Both the position numbers and the translations under genes were made by a program. The notes beneath the pieces were generated by a model, which was not told the DNA's origin, did no database searches, and was given only the letters and a program-made list of their open reading frames with translations. A stretch of 64,000 nucleotides of DNA from Puccinia triticina (lineage: Eukaryota > Basidiomycota > Pucciniomycetes > Pucciniales > Pucciniaceae). The stretch covers positions 3,369,001 to 3,433,000 of the forward strand of contig NC_070563.1 of NCBI RefSeq assembly GCF_026914185.1, written 5' to 3'. Position 1 is the stretch's first letter. Every line of letters starts with the position of its first letter. Below, piece after piece: positions 21,894 to 32,559 of the stretch.

Positions 21894-24800
21894 CTAAGTT
21901 TTCGAGAAGTTGAATTCGGGCAATTTGAGCTCGAAGGAGGCGAGATGGGGGCCGGAGGAGGGCGGGGGGGTGGGCTGGGGGAGCAGGGTTCTGCGGGGGG
22001 AGCCTTCGTAGAGGCTTGCGGGATAGAGGCTGTTGGGGAGGGGCGGATGGCGGTCGGGGCTGGGCGGGGGGGCGGCCTGGGAGGCCCTGTACTTGCGGAA
22101 GGGCGAGGAGACGCCGTGCGCTTGGGCTTGCATCTCCGCATGGTCCGCCGAGATCGACCGGCGCAGGTCGTCGGCCCGCGGCGCAAGGTTGTGTGGCCGG
22201 GAGGGCAGGAAGGCACTGCGTGGGGTGATCGTGCCCTTGCCGTGATCGAGCAGGATCCGGCGGAGCACCTCGTCGTCGTCTGGTGGAGGACACATCCAGC
22301 CGTCAGCGTCGTCTTTCTCTCAGCTGTGTGTGTGTGTGTGTGAGGAAGAGAAGAGGGGGACTGACAGGAGGACTTCCAACTGGCAGTCAGACAGTCGACC
22401 TGCTGCTCGAACTGGCTGCGCGCGTCGATGAACAGATGCTTGACGGTCCCGGCCTTGACCCAGTCGGGGTTCTCCCACTCGCCACGGTTGTCCTCGTTCT
22501 TGAGCCCGTTGACGGATGCGCGGAAGTAGCGGGTGGCCCAGCCCTCGCGGAGGGCGCGCTGCTCGACCTCGCGGGCGGTCCGCTCGGACGCCTGGGCCAT
22601 CTCGCCGCACGCGCGGGCGATCGAGCCCGTGCCCGTGTGGAGCCCCTTCCCGGCGCCCAGCGAGAGCAGAACGTCGATCCGTCGCCCTGGACACACCCTC
22701 TCGGCCTCCGCCACCGCCTCCATCGATGGGTTGCTCAGATTCGCCTCACTCGTCGCCACCGGCTCGTCCCCGAACTCCTCCACCTCCTCCGCCCGCGCCG
22801 GCTTGAAGAACAGCGGCGCCGCACTCGTCGCCCGTCCCGCTTGGGCTATGCTACACCCCTGCCCGCCCGCCCCCTGTCGCTCCCCATAGGATCTTAATTT
22901 GCTCATCAGACCCCGCTGCTCCTCCCTGCCCTCCGAGGGCCGCATCGCAAGGAGCAACGTGCGACAGATCGGACGCGCATCCGACGCGGCGGCGAGGTAG
23001 AGCTCTTCCTGGCCCGAGATCTGCTTGACGACCTCGCGGATCACCGCCTCCAGCTTGGTCGCGCTGAACCGGGTCTTCTTGCGGACGGCAGCGATGACCC
23101 CCTTGGACTGGCGGAAGACCTGGCGGACGATCTGGAGATAGGCCTCGACGGCCACGGAGATGTCGAGTCTGAGGCGGCCGAGCAGCAGCGCTATGATCCC
23201 GCCCGTCCCGATCCCGCAGATCATCTCGAACATCTCACACGGCAGGGGTGCTTTGTGGAGCCGGAGACGGGTCTGGACAGACGTCATCAGCTCGCGGACC
23301 ACGTAGAGCATCGACAAGCCCCGGATCCCTCCCCCATCGAGGCAGAGGATCCGCCAGCCACTCTTGAGCGGGTTTTCGGGCGCCGGAAGGCTTGTTGAAA
23401 GCTGCGTGTTGTAGTAGTTCCCGTTGAGGAGGTTCCAGTCAAAGTCGGAGAGAGCCGGAGGGGTGGACATGAGCGAGGTGGCCCACGACTGGCCGCTGAT
23501 CGAGGGCGTTGAGATAGGAGATCCGGCGATCGTCAGGACTGCTTCAGAGTGTGCAGCTTCGGGCAGCGAGCCGAACGGTTTGTCAAGGGTTTGGAGGGCT
23601 AGATGACTGGGCCTTTGCGAGAGGGGCGACGCGGCTTTTGTGGACGCAGATCGCTCCTCTGGCTCGGGTGCACCGGCCAGTTTGGAGGAGACGGGTGAGA
23701 TAGGCGAGAGCGGGGGGGAAAGGAAAGCGGCCGACAGGGGGTCCGGCGGGGGCGCAGATTCAGCCGGGACGCCCGGGCGGACGGGCGAGGTGACGATCTG
23801 GGACAGCTGGGTGCTCGTCTGGTCCTGGTCAGGCGTCCAACTCTCAAACATGGATGCCTGCTCCATCAGATCGGCCAAAGATAGCTCTTCAGGCGGCGGG
23901 GCATGGGAAGAAGTACCCGAGGCTTGGGAGGCAGAAAGCGCCGGTTCAGCCGGATCTGCCTCCGCAGACTTCGCAGCACCAGGACCAGAGTCGGCTTCGG
24001 CGGGGTCGACAGCCGCTGAAGATGGCAGTGTGAGCGGCTCGGTGTTGTCGGGCGTCGGGCCAAGGATGACGTCGAGCATGGAGGTATGCTCGATGAGGTC
24101 TGAGACGAGCTCGAAGTCGAGATCAGGTTCCGGAGGCGGAGGGGCCAACGAGGGCCGGCGAACACTGGCAGGGGGCGGGCTCGAGGGGAGGCTGGGGGCC
24201 AAGCTGCTGGCCGGCGGCTTGGGCGAGGCGGTGGACGAGCTTGAGTTCATCCGGGCCACCACACGAACAGGCGAGGATGAGGCCGCAGACGAGCTGGAAT
24301 TCATCCGAGCCATCACGGGGGACAGCGAGGGGGATGGAGAGACCTTGGCCGGGAAGCTCACGGAGACACTCTTTGAGGCTGAGTCAGCCGAGTCAGATAA
24401 ACGCGGGAGACTGATGGGGTCGGAGGATGGCGGAGAGAGGTTGGTGGTGGTGGTGGTGGTGATACTTGCCAAGGCGGATTCGTCAGTCGGGAGTGGAAGC
24501 GGGTCCAATGAGACGAGTGACGGAGGCGTCTCGGAGACCAGATTGAGGGCGGCAGAGCCCGGCGCGTCGGAGGATGAGTTGGGTTCGGGCAGTGGTGGAT
24601 GTTCCGGGGTGGCTGCAAGGCCGGTGGATGCTGTGCCCTCGGCGAGGTTTTTGGTGAGCAGTCGGTCCTTGTACGAGGTTGAGGAGGACTGGGAGATGGT
24701 GCGTTGCTTGCGCGCGGCAACTATGGCGGCTGCTTGTTCGGCGAAAGTGGGCTTCAGTACCGGCTTCGAATCAGAGTCTCCCGGTGCAGCCTCATCGGCA

Positions 24801-25894
24801 GCAGAGGCGTTTCCTAAACAATAGGTAAACAAAAAAAAAAGGTTCAGTTATGCTCGTTGAATCCAACTAGCAGAAAATTACCATTGGGCTTGTCGGCGGC
24901 GGGCTCGGTGCTGATAGATGAGCGACTTTTGATGGATGTGGGGCGACTGATGGATTGTTTCCAGTTGACTGGGGGCGCGGCCATGGAGATCTGGGGCGAG
25001 GGGCCTGAAAGCGAGGGCGGCTTGCTGATGCTGAGGCTGGACTGCCTCTGGATGCCGTTGAGTGCGCTCATGTCGACCGTCCAGCTCTTGCGCGCACTGG
25101 TGTTCTGCGGATTATCGGAGGCGACGCGGCGGACGGGGAGGGCGATCGGGGGGGCGGCGGGCAGGGGTGGCGGGGCGTCGGCGGAGGAGGCAAAGGAGGA
25201 GATGCGCTGCTGGACGAGCGATTTGCGCGACTTGGGGGGCCCGAGGGAGATCGACTGGATGCTGGGCTTGGGGGGCGCCATGGACGAGAGGGCTGCGGTG
25301 CCGGCGGCGACGGCGGTGTCGAGGCTCTCGTTGGCGGCGATCAGGTTCGGGTTCTGGGAGTAGACGAATCGGAGGAACTCGGGGCGCCTGGCGGCGCTGA
25401 GGCCGGAGCTCGCAAAGGAGGAGGGGGCGGGGGAGGGGGCCGTGGAGCGGGATGCTGCTGAGGCGTCTTCCGGCTCCGGCACGGGTTGGTCGGGGTTGGC
25501 GAGCTCAGCCAGCTCGCGGCGGGCGCAGTCGGCTTCGAACTTCTGCAGGACGGCTCTCGTCGGCCTGCTCTTGGCGATCAGGAGCGGCAGGGCGCCCAGG
25601 TCTTCGGCCTTGTCTTGGGCGTCTTCGTCCTTCCATTGGTCGAGCGGAGTCGGAAGGGAGTCTGCAACCTTCAACACGCCACTGGGGATGAGCTTTTTGT
25701 TTGTTTGTTTGGATGGATGGATGGATGGGTTGCCTACCTCGTAGTGGGTGGCCAGGGAGGCCAGCTTTTTGGTGAGCGTGGTGACGGTGGATTGGGTGCG
25801 CGCGAAGGCGAGCGGGTCGAGGAGGATCGAGGAGAGCGGGTCCTGCAGGGTGGTGAGGGATCCGACAAACATCTGGATGTCCGAGAAGACGCTG

Positions 25895-25929
<35 letters not shown>

Positions 25930-26284
25930 AGGGATGGGTTAGCTGTGTGTATGGTGTGGGTGGTGTGGGTGGGCAGACTGACCCCTGCAGACGCATGACG
26001 CCCCTGCCGTCCTCGCCCTGGTCGTCGAGGATGACGCCGGCCTTCCCGCCGAGCTTGGCCCATAGGGCCTGGATGAGCTGGGCGGCGCGTGCGGTGGTGC
26101 GGATGAGCTGGGCGCGCCAGAGGCCGGGGTCGAGGCCGCGGATGCCGTTTGCGCCGTAGACGGCGTTGACGATCGCCTGGAGCAGCTGGAAGGAGGGTGC
26201 GAGGTTGGTGCGGGTGGATGTGGCGAGGGGCGGGCGGAGTGCGAGGACGGCGTGGAGGAAGGCGGGCAGGCTGGGCTCGGGCAT
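21894..26284 (-). CDS. Patatin-like protein with catalytic residues replaced
   Basis: Exons (minus strand) 26284-25983, 25891-24882 (may hide a 45-bp intron at 25737-25693), 24813-22366 (or -22393) and 22279-21894 join in phase to about 1,380 codons. Residues 1-150 are helical (LAPSFQLLQAIVNAVYG, AAQLIQALWAKLGG); about 180-880 are disordered and rich in Ser, Pro and Ala; the patatin domain follows. The oxyanion motif is intact at about 930-936 (DGGGIRG). The nucleophile elbow, normally GTSTGG, reads GIGTGG, so Ser is Gly at about residue 973. The DGG/DGA block that carries the Asp appears as TSEANLSNPS. Patatins are lipid acyl hydrolases, but with Ser and Asp both missing hydrolysis is unlikely; a binding or regulatory role is inference. 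The gene is divergent from the DnaJ gene. Codons are strongly GC-rich, unlike other genes here. The last donor site is ambiguous. Confidence 0.8.
25892..25982 (-). other. Intron 1 of the patatin-like gene, with a 33-base C tract
   Basis: Donor GTCAGT and acceptor CCCGCAG bound a 91-bp intron. Joining restores phase (MRLQG then VFSDIQMF). The pyrimidine tract before the acceptor is 33 consecutive C on the coding strand (G at 25896-25928 on the plus strand), which is very long for an intron polypyrimidine tract and likely to vary in length. Confidence 0.8.
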
Positions 26285-26787
26285 GGTGGTAGGCGTGGTG
26301 GGCGTGGTGGGGTGGTGGTGGAGTGGAGTGGAGTGGTGGGGGTGGGGGTGGGCTGATCTCGGGTGGGGGTTGAAGAAATAAATTCAGTTTGGCCCCGGGC
26401 GTGCTCTCTCGCCGCCCGCAGAGAGTACATACAAGTCAACACACTGCAAACATCACAGCTGTCCCACCACCAGCAACCACTGCCGGCAACTCTTTCCTTC
26501 CCCTGCTGGCACTCAAGAGGTGGGGCTGCTGCTGCGGCGCAGAGTACACAGATACTCCGAATCCGACCAGACCATCGGATTCGCAGCCACGGACAGCCCA
26601 GTGACACCCACCAGCCCACCCGGGCTTCGAGGGCCCGCCCAGACCATTCTAGAACCATCCAACTCCAATCTCAGCACACAGCCAGAACACAACCACCTCA
26701 GCACACAACCAGAACCACCTCAGCACAGAACCACAACCACCTCAGCACAGAACCTGAAACCGAATCACCCAGGCGGCCGGCCCAATA
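26285..26787. promoter_or_regulatory. Shared 503-bp divergent promoter region
   Basis: Lies between the start codons of the patatin-like gene (minus) and the DnaJ gene (plus). It contains a GGTGGTGGGG-rich part next to the patatin start, and near the DnaJ start a tandem of CACCTCAGCACAGAACC-like units (26690-26760). A bidirectional promoter is inferred from geometry only. Confidence 0.5.
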
Positions 26788-28264
26788 ATGCACCCCCCCA
26801 GCCAGAACCTCTACAACATACTCGGTGAGCCACCGGAGATCACAACAACAGAAAACCAAGCATCCGTCTCATCCTGAACATCAGAGCTTCCACAGACCGC
26901 CTCCCGCGCCGAGATCAGAGCGGCCTACCATCGCCTGGCCAAGCAGACCCATCCGGACAAGAACCCAGACGCCGACCCGGCAGGCTTCCAGGCCCTCCAG
27001 CAGGCCTACGAGACCCTCAGCGACCCCCAGCAGCGGGCCGAGTACGACGCGCGCGGCTGGCCCACTAAGGAAACCCCGCCCGCGCACCCCTTCCATGGCT
27101 CGGCGGTCGAGGAGCTGTTTACGTCGATGTTCAGGAACGAGCTTCCGGCCGGCTTCTTCGCCAGCCACCCCTTCCTGGCCCCTTGCCATCCCCCCCCCTG
27201 GACCCCCGCCCCGGAAGCCAAGTCGCCCGACACCAGAATCGAATTCCAGGCCACCCTCCACGACCTCGTCAACGGCCGCACGGTGCTCACCGACATCCCC
27301 CGCCAGGTCGGCTGCCAAGCCTGCAATGCGTTCGTCCCCGTCCACACAATCCCCATCCCCCTTTCCCCGATCCCTAACAGTTTCTCCCAACAGAACCGGC
27401 TTCCATCCCAATGCTGCCCTGCGTCAGTGTCGTAGATGCGACGGGAGAGTAGGTACCCCATCCACCTCGCCGCAGAACACCTCGACTGGGGACTGAAAGC
27501 ACAATTCGCTCAACAGGGCTACCAAACATCCACACAATCTTCGTATGGTCTATTCACACACACCCAATCCACATGCGCATCGTGTGGTGGCGCAGGATCG
27601 AAGATGAGCTCGGACGACTGGTGGGTTGGTTTGGATGTACCCGTTATCTCCACGCAAATGGGCTCACAGACCATGTCCTTGCCGGGCTAGTTGCGCGCAA
27701 TGTAGGGGCTCGTGTATCATCACGGAAACGGCGGTGGTCGAGTGGGAGATAGCCAAAGGAATGCTGCCCGGACAGACGATCACCTTGCCTGGGATGGGCA
27801 ATGCCCTGCCGGGCCATCTGCCAGGCGACGTCGTCATCCGTCTGCGCGTGGCCCCGCACCCCGCCTTCGAGATCGTCCCCCCGGACTCGCGAGACCTGCT
27901 TCTCTCCGTCTCCGTCACGCTGTCCGAGGCGCTCCTCGGGATGGACCGGGTCCTGTTCCGGCATCTCGACGGCCGCGAGATCCGGGTCCGTCTGCCCGGG
28001 CCCCACCAGGAAGGCCACCAGGTCATCACCCACGGCGACCTCCGGGCCATCCGCGGCATGGGCCTTCCCCCCCAGTCCCCCGCCCAGCCCCGCGGAGATC
28101 TGTGGCTCAAATTCATCGTCGAATCGCCCTCCCCCGCCTGGCTCAGGGCCCACGATCTGGCCCTCCTCCGCAGCGCCCTGCCTCCCTGTCGTCAGGACAT
28201 CCCCCACTCAGATGCTCCTCAAGAATACGCCAGCCTGGAATCTGCTGTCGTCAACAAGGTATGA
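26788..28264 (+). CDS. Class I DnaJ (Hsp40) co-chaperone
   Basis: Exons 26788-26824, 26885-27329, 27394-27448, 27517-27620 and 27691-28264 join in phase to 404 codons. Introns are 60-70 bp with good signals (for example GTGAGC...CATCAG with CCTGAAC as branch point). The J domain occupies residues 1-72, with LYNILELP at the start, AEIRAAYHRLA and the invariant HPD in KQTHPDKNP. A Gly/Phe-poor linker follows. The zinc-finger region has all four CxxC pairs (CQAC, CRRC, CASC, CAQC), then the C-terminal substrate-binding domain (ITLPGMGNALPGHLPGDVVI). Class I J proteins stimulate Hsp70 ATPase and hold unfolded clients. No targeting peptide is visible, so it is cytosolic or the true start lies upstream. 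The 3' end is uncertain: GTATGA at 28259 could be a donor that removes the TGA stop. Confidence 0.9.
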
Positions 28265-29028
28265 ACTTCCCCCCCCCCCCCAAGCTTCCACTCGTGGGTC
28301 AGCGGGCCTGGGCGGCCACCAGAGAGGCTTCCGTGCCCAAAGCACAAAGCCCGCATCCGCCGAGCGTGATATAGAGGAACAGTTTGCCGGGTTTTTTTTC
28401 TTGCTGTTTTGTCATTCTAACTGTTTATCATGCGCGTGAATTTTTTTTGATTGTTGTACTCACATTCCTCCATTTTTGAAAACGGGTCGCGCAAGACATT
28501 TGAAGAAATTATATTTGTTATACTGTCACACCATAATCATGACTAAGGACAACTGGCACTGAGTCAGAGAACATCATTACATAATAACCAGCTGCATAGG
28601 GTATCGAGGCCAGCTCGGTAACCAATGTCCCCCAGCACACACATCCTTGGAGTGTGGCCGCGCTAATTGGTACGGAGCCTCAAGAATCAAAGTTCGAAGT
28701 GTTGACCCTCAATAATCATTTTTCACTAGACGCAATCCACATTTTGCAGTGAAAACATGCAGGAAAATAAAGAACATGTTATGATGTATCAAAACCTGTA
28801 AAGAATCTGTCATGTCTTTATGTGATGCAAACAAGGCCGCCAAGTTCTGTAGAGGATGTGGTAATCTCAACAACTAGCGACAATGAGCTGTGATGTGAAA
28901 ATGCTTGTAGGTACATATCATGATATTCATAGTGTTCCCAAGGCAAAATTACACTTTTTTTTGAGAAAAAAAAAGGCTGCTTCCACCAAGTTCTTGGGGA
29001 TTTGGCTCACGCAAGAAAGGTGCAATTG
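28265..29028. other. Intergenic region after the DnaJ gene
   Basis: A C13 tract stands at about 28270-28282 and an alternative last exon may lie at 28303-28374 (RAWAATREASV, then a stop at 28372-28374). The remainder shows no gene or repeat that I can support. Confidence 0.35.
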
Positions 29029-29598
29029 CTAACTTAGCTAATTCCCTCCTCGGCGGAGCGACGCGACCTCCGAAGGAGGGACTTACGGTCTATGTCGACC
29101 CCGCGGCAGTAGAGAATTAGGCATTTTGGTGGGGACTTTTTTACAACCAATCTCCCACATGAGTTTCTGAACCTTTTTTTCTCTAATCTACATTTCTGGG
29201 ATGGCGTAAGCTGTCCCCTTCTTTCTACTATTTTTTGTTTTTTCATCCTCAACTCCTCTGGTTGAGCTGCAATCATAGCTGTAACATCATCAATTTCAGA
29301 TTCTGTACTACCGTGCAAAATGTGGAATGCACGATCAAGTGGACACTTGTCAGTCACAACAAAGGACTTCATCGGGCTCCCAAGGCCCCAAAAAATTTGT
29401 AAAATGTGTACAAGCAAAGAAACTCCATGATGGTGTGCACATTTTGCTCCCCCAAAATTTGATTGCCTGGTGACAAAGGGCGCGTCCAGAGAGGATTGAA
29501 AAACATCATTTTTCTAATTCTCTACTGCCACGGGGCCGACATAGCGCATAAGTCCCTCCTTTGGAGGGCCCCTGCGGGACGGCGTCCCCTTAAGTTAG
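29029..29598. mobile_element. Mutator-like MITE, copy 3, with 9-bp target duplication
   Basis: GTGCAATTG flanks both ends (29020-29028 and 29599-29607). The terminal inverted repeats are about 85 bp: the left starts CTAACTTAGCTAATTCCCTC and ends in GGCAGTAGAGAATTAG, and the right is its reverse complement with scattered changes. Within each arm is a smaller CCTCC...GGAGGGACTT hairpin. The 570-bp body contains a minus-strand open frame without known domains. Mutator superfamily assignment is from the 9-bp duplication and long arms, not from a transposase. Confidence 0.85.
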
Positions 29599-29640
29599 GT
29601 GCAATTGCATGCAGCAAGTCCTCTGGTTGGGGACTAGTTA

Positions 29641-29797
29641 TGGTATTCAAAATTGCATATGTCACTATTTACATAAAATCATGAAACCAATTTTGGCTGG
29701 GAGATGTCAGCATGCATAAGACTTAAAGTGATATCTCCCAGCCAAAATTGCAGTTTATGATTTTATGTAAAAAAATCTTATGCAATTTTGAATACCA
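29641..29797. mobile_element. Stowaway-like MITE with TA target duplication
   Basis: A 157-bp near-perfect hairpin: TGGTATTCAAAATTGCATA at the left pairs with TATGCAATTTTGAATACCA at the right, and the pairing runs about 70 bp inwards to GGCTGGGAGAT / ATCTCCCAGCC around a short loop. A TA dinucleotide stands at each side (29639-29640 and 29798-29799), as expected for Tc1/mariner-type elements. Confidence 0.8.
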
Positions 29798-29799
29798 TA

Positions 29800-30148
29800 A
29801 GTGTTAAGTTCAGAATCTCCTGGCGGCTGCAGTTCTTGAGTTTCTTGCAGCAAACACTTGATGGCAATCATGCAGGCAACTGCTCAGGCAGCCAATCTTG
29901 GACAAAAACCTGCAAGGCCACCTTCTCAAAGCCTCTTGTACCAACAACATAATCCACACGCTTTACACACCCCTTTCAAGTCTTTTCTGGCCAACCTAGC
30001 TTGGACATTTAATCACCCCCGTTGTTGGAAGGAAAAGCCTGCCATATAGCTTCCCTCTTTCCAGTCGTGATCTTGTCAGATCCATGTATGTACAATTCTC
30101 CAAAAATCTCACCAGGGATATAACAATGCTTTGTGTTTGGCCACTGCC
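29800..30148. other. No recognisable feature
   Basis: Spacer between two MITEs. A 63-codon frame at 29858-30049 has no supporting evidence. Confidence 0.35.
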
Positions 30149-30896
30149 CAAACTTAATTAAGTCCCTCCCGAGGGAGGCCTTTGGCCTCCCTCTGGGAGG
30201 GACTTATGCCTTATTGGTGAAATTTGCCTGAGAGAAATGACAATAATCCCTACCTTTTTATGCTAAGGCCCCTGCACGGTGCTGCCTTGGTGTAATCACC
30301 CTCTACATTTACACTTAGACTCTTGGGATGCCTGGCTATCTCCTGCCACCTTTTTGTGCATTTTCCTTCTTCCCAAACCCAAGATACAAGGCACGTAGTA
30401 AAAAAAAACTTCATGCTGGCAAAAACAGTCAAGGTATAACTGTTTTTCAAATGGGCTCCCTTGGAATCTTGAGTGAGCATGCCCAAATGCATGTTCCCAC
30501 AAGCATCCCACACCATTTTGACGCTCTCAGATCAGTCAAACCAGTTTCAATGAGGATACCTGTCATTTTTTTTCTTGAGGAAAGCGTATGGATTTACACT
30601 AAAGTGCTGTTTTATGGACCTCATGCTTGGCTTTTGCAACCCACCATCTTCAATGTGTTATTGTGAGCAAGGAATGAGGAAATTTGATGATCTAAGAGCA
30701 TCAAAAATCAGCCCAGATGCAGGGACTTCTTAATATCCAAAAATATTGGTGAGATCTTTGGAGGTAAGGGAGCTATTGCAACATTTGTTGAAAACGGTGT
30801 TTTTGGTCATTCCTCTCAGGCCTAAATCACCGATACCGCACAAGTCCCTCCGGTGGGGGCGCTTCGCGCCTCCACCCTCGGACTTAGCTGAGTTTG
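30149..30896. mobile_element. Mutator-like MITE, copy 4, with 9-bp target duplication
   Basis: GCCACTGCC lies on both sides (30140-30148 and 30897-30905). The left arm begins CAAACTTAATTAAGTCCCTC and the right arm ends CTTAGCTGAGTTTG. Each arm carries the internal CCTCC/GGAGGGACTT hairpin; the left one is almost perfect (CTCCCGAGGGAGGCC / GGCCTCCCTCTGGGAG). The length is 748 bp and no transposase is encoded. Confidence 0.85.
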
Positions 30897-31166
30897 GCCA
30901 CTGCCGGAACTTTGGTTTGAAGCCACAAATGTGTTGTCAGGCTTGTGAATAACCAGCCACTCAGCTTGTCTTCTGATATGATATCCGGAGATTGAAGAGC
31001 GGTGGTAATAATTTGATGGAGGTGCCTAATAAATTTATTTAGATGCCTAATAACTACTGAGCGGAAGAGAAAAACAGAAAACAATGGAAGAAAATAAAAT
31101 AGAGACTGTCTTGGACCGAGGCAGGGGTTCTAACTAAGGAAAATCATACCGTCCTACCCTATTGAG

Positions 31167-32559
31167 TCATGAATCACATGGAGTAAGTAATATGTCAACA
31201 CATAGACCACATAAAGCAGCACCATCACAACCACAGGAAGGAATAGAACAAGAAGTACAATCAGGAAAGAGACAACTAGGAGAAGGCCAAGCAAAAGAAG
31301 CAAGATCAGGCATAGAGATGCTGTCAAACATAGATGACATGCATCCAAAAACTGCGTTTGAAGATTCCTCAGTTTCTACATCCGGTATGCCGAGAGTTTC
31401 TACATCTGGTATGCCGAGACTATCCTCGTCTTGTACACTGGGAATAGCCTGTTGCTCTGGAATAGCCTCTTGCTCTGGACAACCCTGGTGGTCTGGGCTA
31501 CCCTGGTAGTTTGATGATGAACCTCCGTAGTAGTAATAATAGTTGTTGCCTGGTCTGTCATTTCTTCCAGTGGCTGCAGATCTGTGAATGCCGTCCCGGA
31601 CATTTTTTCGGGCATTTTCCAGTTTAACTTGTGTATCTTTCACGACGTCTTTTGCCTGTTTTTTTTGTAGTTTGAGTCCTGCAAGAATTTTTTGGAGTTT
31701 TTCTTTTCTGCCTTTGAGCCATTTTGTAGAGGGCTTGTTGCCGTTTCTGTTGCCATAAAAGAAGCACACAGGCATGATTAGAAAGATGGGTATTTTCAAG
31801 ATGCTGAGAAGTTCTGCCCACTCACTGCTTCGGAGCTTGGGCTTTCTCGTTCACTGGGTTCGTCTTCAGAGGCTGAGGCACCGTTGAAGGTTTTTTTTCG
31901 GCGTCCAAAGTGCGACTTGTTGTTGCTTTGGAGGCGGTCTTAATGTTGGCTGATGGGGGTCCTGATTGAATTTCAGGGGGAGAATGTATAAGTATCGTGA
32001 ACGGTTGTGGAAATGGAGGAGTTGAATCATGTTAAGACGAATGTCCAGTGACATCTTTCCAGCAGATTACTTGGCACAATCAGAAAAAGCTTCCTCACCT
32101 TTGTCCCGACTTCCCTCGTTCCGAGCTGCACCAAAAACATCACATGAACAAAACAAAGAGACAAAAGTGATCTCTTGAAAACCTCTTACCCTTTGACGCT
32201 GCGTCTGAACATTTTGGTCCCAAGTCGCCTGCCTCTGAGGTTCCAACTTTACCCGCTTTTTGGGAAGCTTGAAAATACAAAAAAAAAGAAAAAAAGATGA
32301 TATCTGTTCAGTAACAAGTCCTCCAACCAATGGCGACAAGGATTTTGTGAGCCATACCTTCAATAGCAGTGGTTGTTACTTGAGTTAGTGTATTGGGGGA
32401 CTTTGCATCACTCAGGCTTCTCTTGATCAATCGCTCGGTTGGTTGACCTTGGTGTAGAAATCTCCCCGCATGGTTGTGTCCAATCGCGGGATGGAGAGGG
32501 CAGCCAAATGTTGGGGGAGCCCAGAAGAACACAAAGAGTAGGATAACGTTCCGAAGCAT
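31167..32559 (-). CDS. Putative secreted protein with cysteine-rich C-terminus, five exons
   Basis: Exons (minus) 32559-32358, 32267-32190, 32125-32099, 31961-31826 and 31746-31167 join in phase to 340 codons; donors are GTATGG, GTAAGA, GTGAGG and GTGAGT. The N-terminus MLRNVILLFVFFWAPPTFG is a signal peptide. Next comes a low-complexity Ser/Thr/Lys region, then a basic helical segment likely to form a coiled coil (KEKLQKILAGLKLQKKQA), a run of five Tyr (NNYYYYYGG), a duplicated LGIPDVET, and a C-terminal stretch with about ten Cys (CLFPDCTSCSIPSCGC) and a hydrophobic end. No family is recognised. Secretion is predicted from the leader; a host-interaction role is inference. The 27-bp exon 3 is supported only by phase and splice words. 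Confidence 0.7.

Noticed and set aside
23640..24824. 394-codon plus-strand open frame
   Set aside because: It is the antisense shadow of the Ser/Pro/Ala-rich disordered part of the patatin-like gene.
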